Source of the DNA: Pilimelia anulata
Lineage (GTDB): Bacteria; Actinomycetota; Actinomycetes; Mycobacteriales; Micromonosporaceae
Assembly (NCBI RefSeq): GCF_014647895.1
Contig: NZ_BMQB01000006.1
Span: 1 to 64,000 of the forward strand
Reading direction: 5' to 3'
DNA length: 64,000 nt
Shown here piece after piece: positions 1 to 6,186 of the stretch (position 1 is the stretch's first letter; each line of letters opens with the position of its first letter). The translations under genes and the position numbers were made by a program. The notes beneath the pieces were generated by a model. The model was not told the origin of the DNA. It saw only the letters and a program-made list of their open reading frames with translations, and made no database searches.

Positions 1-2
1 GG

Positions 3-128
3 CCGACGACGGACATGGCGCAGGAGAACCGCCAGTTGCGGCGGGAGAACGCTGAGCTGCGCCGTGTCAACGAGGTCCTCAAGGCCGCGTCGGCGTTTTT
101 CGCCTCGGAGTGCGACCCAACGCCCTGA
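3..128 (+). pseudogene. IS3-family OrfA C-terminal remnant
   Basis: The reading frame encodes the leucine-zipper end of an IS3-family transposase OrfA (ENRQLRRENAELRRVNEVLK, then KAASAFFASE). In intact elements this helix precedes the OrfA/OrfB frameshift region. Here the frame stops at 126-128, and the sequence from about 119 onward is already the far C-terminal part of OrfB, so nearly all of OrfB including most of the DDE domain is missing. The 5' part of OrfA lies outside the window. This is a dead fragment left by an internal deletion. Confidence 0.8.
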
Positions 129-364
129 TGGAAAACTTCTTCTCCACCCTGAAGATCGAACTCGTCTACCGCACCACCTGACGCACCCGCGAGGAAGCCG
201 AGAACGCACTGTTCGCCTACATCGACACCTGGTACAACACCCGACGCATCCAACACGAACTCGGCTACCTCAGCCCCGACGAATGCGAGACCACCTGGCA
301 CCAGACCAACATCGGCCAGCCAGGATCACTCAGCACCACCCCGACGCCAACCGGCGGCAGGTAA
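119..364 (+). pseudogene. IS3-family OrfB C-terminal remnant with nonsense codon
   Basis: The frame encodes the conserved end of an IS3 transposase: NALMENFFSTLKIELVYRTT, a stop, then EEAENALFAYIDTWYNTRR and LGYLSPDECE. The glutamate in MENFFSTLK corresponds to the last DDE acidic residue. The TGA at 179-181 stands where family members carry Trp, so it looks like a single-base TGG to TGA change. With the deletion upstream this ORF cannot give an active transposase. It marks the outer edge of the mobile-DNA patch beside tRNA-Pro. Confidence 0.85.
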
Positions 365-407
365 CCCCACTCCGGGAAAGCGGGGGGACCTCAGTAGATC
401 AGAGCCT

Positions 408-690
408 TCAGCGACATGCCCCAGCGGCGCTTGAGTTCGTGCAGCCGACCGAGTCCAGCTTGCCGGGCAGTTCGTCGCGCAATTGGCCCGTTGGCGCGAG
501 GAGGTGTGAGCCGAACGCCGTTGCCTGCCGGTCGAGCAACTGACTGCCCAGCTCGGCGTCATGGCGCAGCAGCAGGTGCCCGAGCTCATGCGCGGTGTCC
601 ATCCGCGAGCGTGCCTTATCGTTCTTGCTCGGGTCGGCGAACACGAACGGGCGCTGCCCGTCCCAGTGCGGGAACGCGTCGACCCGGTCG
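408..690 (-). pseudogene. ImmA/IrrE-type metallopeptidase remnant
   Basis: The minus frame encodes DAFPHWDGQRPFVFADPSKN followed by DTAHELGHLLLRHD, the HExxH zinc motif of ImmA/IrrE (Peptidase M78) proteins, and AFGSHLLAP, resembling the family's FAxxLLMP segment. The N-terminal half is missing: near 690 the frame runs into the antisense of the integrase fragment. ImmA proteases are usually paired with phage or ICE repressors and cleave them, which fits a decayed integrative element. The frame stays open to about 1082, but that part is only antisense to the integrase. Confidence 0.7.
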
Positions 691-1007
691 GACACGATGC
701 GATCTTCGCCTCGCGCAAGGGCACCTGGTTGTCCCCGCAGAACGTACGCCGCCAGTGGCGCCAAGCCCGAGCCGACGCCGGACTCGCATGGGTCACCCCG
801 CACACCTTCCGCAAGACCGTCGCCACCCTCATTGACAAGGACGCCAACGCGAAGAAAGCTGCCGCCCAACTCGGGCACGGCAGCGAGGAGATCACGAAGA
901 AGCACTACATCGTCAAGCCCGCTCTGGCCCCGGACGTATCGGACATCCTCGAACAGCTCGGTGCGGGCTCGCCGAAGGCCGACACGGTGCCTCCCAGGCA
1001 CGAGTGA
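687..1007 (+). pseudogene. Tyrosine recombinase/integrase C-terminal remnant
   Basis: The frame carries the C-terminal catalytic part of a phage-type integrase: HDAIFASRKGTWLSPQNVRR, then HTFRKT (HxxR box), AAQLGHGSEEITKKHY (LGH box and nucleophilic Tyr). The first catalytic Arg and the N-terminal DNA-binding domain are gone; upstream of about 687 the sequence belongs to the ImmA-like fragment. It ends about 170 bp from the 3' end of tRNA-Pro, the usual position of an actinomycete integrase next to its attachment site. It is most likely what remains of an element that used this tRNA as attB. Confidence 0.8.
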
Positions 1008-1131
1008 GGCCGACCGGGTGATCCCCTCCAGGCAACCGCCACAGCGGGCGACCCCGCGCCCTAGGGACCTGATCGCCGCCACGGGTAAATGGGGGTTTCG
1101 GGGGACGGTTCAAATAGCCATGGACAGAAAT

Positions 1132-1167
1132 AAGGCCCTGACCGGCGTTTCCGCTGGTCAGGGCCTT
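1132..1167 (-). terminator. Intrinsic terminator of tRNA-Pro
   Basis: A perfect 12-bp inverted repeat (AAGGCCCTGACC / GGTCAGGGCCTT) surrounds a 12-nt loop. Read on the minus strand it starts 8 nt beyond the 3' end of tRNA-Pro and is followed by a T-rich stretch (TTATTTCTG). This is the best U-tract terminator seen in the window. Confidence 0.8.
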
Positions 1168-1174
1168 GTCTATG

Positions 1175-1248
<74 letters not shown>

Positions 1249-1277
1249 GTGTTACACACCCCGCAGGGTGCCGCAAT

Positions 1278-1283
1278 ATCGTA
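1278..1283 (-). promoter_or_regulatory. Candidate -10 box of tRNA-Pro
   Basis: TACGAT on the minus strand lies about 30 nt before the mature tRNA 5' end, leaving room for a short precursor leader. No convincing -35 box is seen at the usual spacing. Confidence 0.35.
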
Positions 1284-1352
1284 GCCCACCCCCGGAGCCC
1301 CCCGCACATCGGCACCCTCCGCCGCGCCGGAAGACCCGACCCGGCGGCGGCC

Positions 1353-2264
1353 TCACCGCGGGATCAGCGTCAGCAGCGACGCCTCCGGCCGGCAGGCGAA
1401 CCGGACCGGCGCCGTCGGGTGCGTCCCCACCCCCGCCGACACGTGCAGCCACGCCTCCGACCCCGGCCACCGGTGCAGCCCCTTGGCCATCCGGCGCGGC
1501 AGCCCGCAGTTCGTCACCAGCGCCCCCACCCCCGGTACGCACACCTGCCCGCCGTGGGTGTGCCCGGCCAGCAGCAGCCGGAATCCGTCCGCCGCCATCA
1601 GGTCCAGCAGCGCCGGTTCCGGGGAGTGGGCGAGCGCCAGGTGGGCGTCCGCCCCCGGCGTGACCTCCCCGGCCACCGCGGGCCAGTCGTCGCGCTGTAG
1701 GTGCGGGTCGTCCACCCCGGCGATCTCGATCTGCCGGCCGCCGGCCTTCAGGACGGTCCGGGCGTTGTTGAGGTCGGCCCAGCCGACGCCGGTGAGGACC
1801 TCGCGCAGCTCCTCGTACGGCAATTCGACCCCGTGCCGGTACTCGCGCTCGCGCCGGAAGTAGCCGAAGGGGTTCTTCCAGACGGGCCCGGTGTAGTCGT
1901 TCGAGCCGAAGACGAACGCCCCCGGCAGCCCGAACAGCGGCTGCAACGCCGCCACGACGGTGTTCAGGGCGTCCGGGTGGGCCATGTTGTCGCCGGTCAC
2001 CACGACCAGGTCGGGGTCGGTGCCGACCAGCGAGGCCACCCAGTCGCGCTTGCGCTCCTGGCCGGGGGTGAGGTGCAGGTCGGACAGGTGCAGGACGCGC
2101 AGCGGCTCGGCGTCCGTGGCGAGGATCGGCACGTCGAAGCGGCGCAGGGTGTACAGGTGGCGCTCGACCAGCGCCGCGTACGCCAGGGCCCCGGCGCCGG
2201 CGAGCGCCAGCGCGCCCGCGGTGCGGACCAGCGGGGAGCGGGGAGTAACGGCGCGCATGCCCAT
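1353..2264 (-). CDS. Membrane-anchored metallophosphoesterase (Rv3683-like)
   Basis: This 303-residue protein has an N-terminal hydrophobic segment (about residues 12-33) and then a calcineurin-like phosphoesterase domain with LSDLHLT, VVTGDNMAHPD and LLAGHTHGGQ metal-binding motifs. Such proteins hydrolyse phosphoesters with a two-metal centre; the substrate is unknown. The M. tuberculosis homologue position (Rv3683) also lies beside ponA2 and whiB4, so this is part of a conserved block here split by two extra genes. The ATG at 2264 (MGMRAV) is chosen because a TACTCT box sits 7 nt upstream, as in a leaderless mRNA; the ATG at 2258 is the alternative. Confidence 0.88.
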   Translation of the reverse strand: MGMRAVTPRSPLVRTAGALALAGAGALAYAALVERHLYTLRRFDVPILATDAEPLRVLHLSDLHLTPGQERKRDWVASLVGTDPDLVVVTGDNMAHPDALNTVVAALQPLFGLPGAFVFGSNDYTGPVWKNPFGYFRREREYRHGVELPYEELREVLTGVGWADLNNARTVLKAGGRQIEIAGVDDPHLQRDDWPAVAGEVTPGADAHLALAHSPEPALLDLMAADGFRLLLAGHTHGGQVCVPGVGALVTNCGLPRRMAKGLHRWPGSEAWLHVSAGVGTHPTAPVRFACRPEASLLTLIPR

Positions 2265-2271
2265 GCGTACC

Positions 2272-2277
2272 AGAGTA
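2272..2277 (-). promoter_or_regulatory. Leaderless -10 box, metallophosphoesterase
   Basis: TACTCT on the minus strand, 7 nt before the ATG at 2264. It shares two base pairs with the opposing -10 box of the yqeY-like gene. Confidence 0.6.
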
Positions 2278-2281
2278 GTTT
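2276..2281 (+). promoter_or_regulatory. Leaderless -10 box, YqeY gene
   Basis: TAGTTT on the plus strand, 8 nt before the ATG at 2290. The whole divergent intergenic space is only 25 bp, so there is no room for a conventional leader with a ribosome-binding site. Confidence 0.6.
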
Positions 2282-2289
2282 TTCCTGCC

Positions 2290-2745
2290 ATGGGCAATCT
2301 CAAGGACTCCCTCAATGCCGACCTGCGGACCGCCATGAAGGCCCGCGACCAGGTGACCACCTCCACGCTGCGGATGGCGCTGGCGGCCGTCCGGGCCGAG
2401 GAGGTGGCCGGTACGGCGGCGCGGGAGCTGTCCGACGACGAGGTGCTGGCCGTGCTGACCAAGGAGGCCAAGAAGCGCCGGGAGGCGGCGACGGCGTTCG
2501 GGGACGCCGGGCGGGCGGAGTCGGCGGCGAAGGAGCGGGCCGAGGGCGCCGTGCTGGACCGGTACCTGCCGGCGCAGCTCGCCGACGGGGAGCTGGCCGG
2601 GGTCGTGGCGCAGGCGCTGGCGGCGGGCGGGTTCGCCGGGCCGAAGGCCATGGGGGCGGCCATGCAGGCCGCCCGGGTCGCGGTCGCGGGCCGGGCCGAG
2701 GGCGGGCGGGTCGCCGCCGAGGTGCGGCGCCAGCTCGGCGCCTGA
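2290..2745 (+). CDS. GatB/YqeY domain protein
   Basis: The 151-residue protein is a full-length single-domain YqeY family member: NLKDSLNADLRTAMKARD, TLRMALAAVRAEEV, LDRYLPAQL and a C-terminal helical region (GPKAMGAAMQAAR). The domain is related to the tRNA-binding tail of the GatB subunit of amidotransferase; the exact role of free YqeY is not established. It is transcribed away from the metallophosphoesterase from a 25-bp intergenic space and appears monocistronic. The start is fixed by the leaderless -10 box and by the good match of MGNLKDSL to the family N-terminus. Confidence 0.9.
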   Translation: MGNLKDSLNADLRTAMKARDQVTTSTLRMALAAVRAEEVAGTAARELSDDEVLAVLTKEAKKRREAATAFGDAGRAESAAKERAEGAVLDRYLPAQLADGELAGVVAQALAAGGFAGPKAMGAAMQAARVAVAGRAEGGRVAAEVRRQLGA

Positions 2746-2812
2746 CCGGGTACCGCGGCCCGATCCCGCCCCGAAAGGCGGCCGACCGTACCCCTGCGGA
2801 GCGGCGATCGTA

Positions 2813-2833
2813 CCCATCATCGTCGATGAATGG
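2813..2833. repeat. Near-perfect inverted repeat upstream of glycosidase-like gene
   Basis: CCCATCATCG-T-CGATGAATGGG: ten-base arms around a central T with one extra A in the right arm. It ends 26 bp before the -10 box of the gene at 2878, a position suited to an operator; it could equally help end transcription of the YqeY gene. Confidence 0.4.
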
Positions 2834-2859
2834 GGGCTGCGGGGAACCGGACGGGCTCC

Positions 2860-2865
2860 TAGCAT
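2860..2865 (+). promoter_or_regulatory. Candidate -10 box of DUF1906 protein gene
   Basis: TAGCAT lies 8 nt before an ATG at 2874 and 12 nt before the real in-frame ATG at 2878 (ATGAATG). The first ATG opens only a 12-codon frame that ends at 2912. Confidence 0.45.
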
Positions 2866-2877
2866 CGTCATTCATGA

Positions 2878-5241
2878 ATGACTTTCGGGACGGGATCGTT
2901 CGTGGCCGATAGCGCGGTGGTCGAGCAGGGGCAGCGGTGGGCCAACGCGACGTACGGCAAGGTGGCGGGGTACCGGGCGTGCGCCGTCACCGGCCGGGCG
3001 GACGCGGCGACGGTCGCGTCGTGGACCATGGGGCTCCAGTACGAGCTGGGGATCACCACGCTGGCCGCGAGCTTCGGCCCGGCCACGCTCGCCCGGCTCG
3101 CCGAGCGCGGCGGGGTGCCGATGGACGAGCGGAACGCGAACCTCGCCCGGATCGTCCAGTACGCCCTGCACGCCCGCGAGTACGACGCCGGTCCGGTCGA
3201 CGGGACCATCAGCGGCGGCACCCGGGCCGCGCTGCGCGCCCTGGCCGGCGACGCCGGCGTCGCGGTGGGGGCCGGCAAGCCGGTCCCGCCGAAGCTGGTC
3301 AAGGCCATGCTCACCCTCGACGCGCACCGGCTGCGGCCCGGCGGCTCGGCTGAGATCCGCAAGCTCCAGCAGTGGCTGAACGGCGCGCACCTCGGCCGGC
3401 GGGACTTCTTCGTCGGGCCGGCGGACGGGCGGTTCGGGCGGGACACCCATCGGGCGCTGATCCTCGCCGTCCAGTTCGCCCTCGGGATGACCGACGACCA
3501 GGCCAACGGCGCGCTCGGCCCGGCCAGCCGGGAGGGGCTGCGCGGGCACCCGGTGGGCGAGGGGGCCGGCGGCGAGTGGGCGCGGCTGCTCCTCGGCGGG
3601 CTGGTCGCCAACGGGTACGGGCGGTTCGGCGACCGGCTCGACGCCGAGGCCGTCGGGGCGCTGAAGCGGTTCCAGGAGTTCTCCGCGCTGCCGGCCAGCG
3701 GCCGGGGCGACTACCCGACGTGGGCGCAGCTCCTGGCCTCCAACGGCGATCCCGAGCGGGCCGGCACCGCCACCGACGGGATCGCCACCGTCACCGCGCC
3801 GCGGGCCAGGGCGCTGCACGCCGCCGGGTACCGGGTGCTCGGGCGGTACCTCGACGAGCAGCCCGGCGGGACCCTCAACAAGGAGATCCAGCCCGGCGAG
3901 CTGGACACCATCTTCGGGCACGGGCTGCGGGTGTTCCCGATCTCGCAGTACTGGGGCGGCGAGCGGGACTACTTCACCCGGGCGCAGGGCCTCGAGGACG
4001 CCGCCGGGGCGCACGCCGCGGCGGTCAAGTACGGCTTCAACCGCGGCACGGTCATCTACTTCGCCGTCGACTACGACGCCACCGCCGCGCAGATCGACAG
4101 CCACATCCTGCCGTACTTCGAGGGCGTGGTGGCCGGGCTGGCGGAGAAGGGCAAGCGGTACGTGCACGGCATCTACGGCTCGCGCCACGTGTGCGCGCAG
4201 ATCAGCGCCCGGACCGGCGCCCGGTGGTCGTTCGTGGCGGGGATGTCGTCCGGGTACTCCGGCAACGTCGGCCACACGCTGCCGGAGAACTGGTCGTTCA
4301 ACCAGGTGCAGGGCCTCAGCGTCGGCACCGGCGACGGGAAGATCCCGATCGACAAGAACATCCACCGCCCCGGTACCGACCCCGGCGCCGCCTCGGTCAA
4401 CGACCCCGCCGCGACCGTCGACGAGCTGGTCGCGCACGTCGACGCGCTGCACGCCCGCGCCGTCGGCGACGGGTCCGGCGACCCCGCCCGGCTGGTGCTG
4501 GGCGCGCTGCGGCACGACGGCACCACCGGCGGCGCGTGGCGCACGCTGGGCGGGACCGACCCGGCGTTCGCCGAGCGGGTGCGGGCGGCGGGCGTACCGG
4601 TACCGCGGGAGGTCCGCGACCCCGTGCACGACCTCGACCTGGACGTGGCCCGGATCGCCGCCGCCGCGACCGGCTGGCTCGACGCCGCCCCGCCGCCCGG
4701 CCGGGCCGGCGACGGCGACCTGGCGAGCTGGGGCGGGGACCTGCTGATGGCGTACGGGCAGTGGCGCCGGGACAGCGCCGGGTACCGCTCCGGCCACCGG
4801 TACGCCGTCGAGCGGCTCGGCCGGCGCGGGCGGCGCGGCGCGCTGGCGCTCGCCGACCTGGCCGAGAGCGCCGACGGGTACCACCTGGCCGCGCTGCTGC
4901 GCGGCGGCGCCACCCTGCCGGCGGCGCTGCGCGACCACTTCTTCGGCGACGGGCGGCGCACGCGGCTCGGCCGGTTCCACGCGGCGCGCTTCGGCGGTAC
5001 GGCCGACGGGGTGGCCGCGGTCGCCCGCGACCTGCTCGCGACCGCCGGCCGCGGGCCCGCCGAGCAGCGGGCGGCGCTGCTGCGCGCCACCGGCGGCCCG
5101 GACGTCACCCCGCCCGACCGGCTGCCGCCCGCCGCGCTGGACGGGTTCGTCCGCGGCTTCGCCGACCTGCTCGGCGAGCGGGTGCGCGACGAGCGCGCGC
5201 TCGCCGCCCGGCTGGGCCCGGCGCGCGGGGGTGCGGCGTGA
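2878..5241 (+). CDS. Peptidoglycan-binding, DUF1906 glycoside-hydrolase-like protein
   Basis: This 787-residue protein starts with repeated peptidoglycan-binding-like segments (about residues 40-120 and 150-280, e.g. AEIRKLQQWLNG, DGRFGRDTHRALILAVQFAL). It is followed at about 300-500 by a DUF1906 (Rv2525c-type) domain with VLGRYLDEQPGG, VFPISQYWGG, VIYFAVDYDA and HGIYGSRHVC. DUF1906 has a TIM-barrel glycosidase fold; enzymatic activity is unproven. The last 280 residues match nothing I recognise. No signal peptide is visible, so export would need a non-classical route. It overlaps the downstream gene by 4 bp (GTGA), so the two are translationally coupled. Confidence 0.8.
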   Translation: MTFGTGSFVADSAVVEQGQRWANATYGKVAGYRACAVTGRADAATVASWTMGLQYELGITTLAASFGPATLARLAERGGVPMDERNANLARIVQYALHAREYDAGPVDGTISGGTRAALRALAGDAGVAVGAGKPVPPKLVKAMLTLDAHRLRPGGSAEIRKLQQWLNGAHLGRRDFFVGPADGRFGRDTHRALILAVQFALGMTDDQANGALGPASREGLRGHPVGEGAGGEWARLLLGGLVANGYGRFGDRLDAEAVGALKRFQEFSALPASGRGDYPTWAQLLASNGDPERAGTATDGIATVTAPRARALHAAGYRVLGRYLDEQPGGTLNKEIQPGELDTIFGHGLRVFPISQYWGGERDYFTRAQGLEDAAGAHAAAVKYGFNRGTVIYFAVDYDATAAQIDSHILPYFEGVVAGLAEKGKRYVHGIYGSRHVCAQISARTGARWSFVAGMSSGYSGNVGHTLPENWSFNQVQGLSVGTGDGKIPIDKNIHRPGTDPGAASVNDPAATVDELVAHVDALHARAVGDGSGDPARLVLGALRHDGTTGGAWRTLGGTDPAFAERVRAAGVPVPREVRDPVHDLDLDVARIAAAATGWLDAAPPPGRAGDGDLASWGGDLLMAYGQWRRDSAGYRSGHRYAVERLGRRGRRGALALADLAESADGYHLAALLRGGATLPAALRDHFFGDGRRTRLGRFHAARFGGTADGVAAVARDLLATAGRGPAEQRAALLRATGGPDVTPPDRLPPAALDGFVRGFADLLGERVRDERALAARLGPARGGAA

Positions 5242-5993
5242 CGGCGCGCCCGGGCGGCGGCCCGGACCGCGCGGGTGAGCGCCCCGTCGTCGCTGCGGAA
5301 CCCCAGCGCCCGCTCCCGGGGCAGCGCCGGGGCGGGCAGCGGGCGGGCGGCCCGGTGCCGGGTCCGGTCGCGCCGTGGGCGGTGCGCCGGCGGGTGCTGC
5401 TCGGGGCCGGTGCGGGCGCGGTGGCGCTGGGTGCCCTGCCGTCGCTGCCGGCCGCCGCGGCGGCCCGGTGGTCGGCCGAGGGGGAGTTCCGCCGGTACCG
5501 GGTCGAGGGCTGCGACGCCGAGGTGGCGCTGCGGGCGGGGGACGCGGCGACGGTGCTGCTGCACTGCGTGCGCCGGTTCGCGTACGGGATCGACGACTCC
5601 CTGGCCACCGCCGACCTGGTCGGGCACCTGCCGGACGCGCGCGGCCCGCACGCCGCCGACCACCGCTCGGGTACGGCCGTGGCGGTCCGGCCGGCCTGGT
5701 ACCCGGCGGGGGCGGCCGGCGGGTTCGTGGCGCGCGAGGAGGCGCTGATCCGGGACATCCTGCTGGACCTGGACGGCGTGGTCCGGTGGGGCGCGGACCT
5801 GGACCCGGTCCAGGAGTCGCTGTTCCGGATCGACGTGGGGCCGGGGGACGAGCGGCTGGCCGCGGTGGCGGCGCGGATCCGGGGGTGGGCGGAGCGACCG
5901 GGGGAGGGCGCGGGCGCGGACATCGACCCGGCCGACCCGGCCCGCCTGCGCCGCGCGACCGCCCTGACCCGCCGCCAACGCTCATCCGACTGA
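5238..5993 (+). CDS. Secreted protein of unknown function with Tat-like signal
   Basis: The 251-residue protein has a long hydrophilic start and then VRRRVLLGAGAGAVALG followed by LPSLPAAAAARW, a twin-arginine-like signal with Ala-rich cleavage region near residue 75. The mature part (HCVRRFAYGIDDSLATADLV, AVRPAWYPAGAAGGFVAREE, VQESLFRIDVGP) is not a family I recognise. Two Cys remain in the mature part. GTG 5238 overlaps the TGA of the DUF1906 gene, so both are probably made together and may act on the same wall or surface substrate; that is inference from coupling only. Confidence 0.75.
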   Translation: MTARPGGGPDRAGERPVVAAEPQRPLPGQRRGGQRAGGPVPGPVAPWAVRRRVLLGAGAGAVALGALPSLPAAAAARWSAEGEFRRYRVEGCDAEVALRAGDAATVLLHCVRRFAYGIDDSLATADLVGHLPDARGPHAADHRSGTAVAVRPAWYPAGAAGGFVAREEALIRDILLDLDGVVRWGADLDPVQESLFRIDVGPGDERLAAVAARIRGWAERPGEGAGADIDPADPARLRRATALTRRQRSSD

Positions 5994-6145
5994 CGCTCAC
6001 CGTGCTCCGCGTGGGCGTTCGGGCTGGTCAGCTCTTCCAGGAGGCTCCAGCGCTCGGGCGGTCATCCGTGAATTCCCCACCGCCGTGCCGGACCCGCCGA
6101 ATCCGGCCGGGCTGCCGATCACCCCAAGGGGGCTCGCCGCCGATG

Positions 6146-6179
6146 TCCGTGCACTGTCGACATCACGACAGTGCACGGA
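6146..6179. terminator. Stem-loop between convergent genes
   Basis: Perfect 14-bp stem TCCGTGCACTGTCG / CGACAGTGCACGGA with the 6-nt loop ACATCA. It lies 8 bp beyond the ponA2-like stop codon and 150 bp beyond the opposing gene. No T-run follows on either strand. Confidence 0.75.
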
Positions 6180-6186
6180 TCCACGG

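Noticed and set aside
64..543. A 159-codon plus-strand frame across the IS3 remnant
   Set aside because: It is in a different frame from the transposase remnants and encodes Arg/Pro/His-rich sequence.
2872..6000. A 1042-codon minus-strand frame opposite the DUF1906 unit
   Set aside because: Compositional shadow; the plus-strand frame carries recognisable domains.
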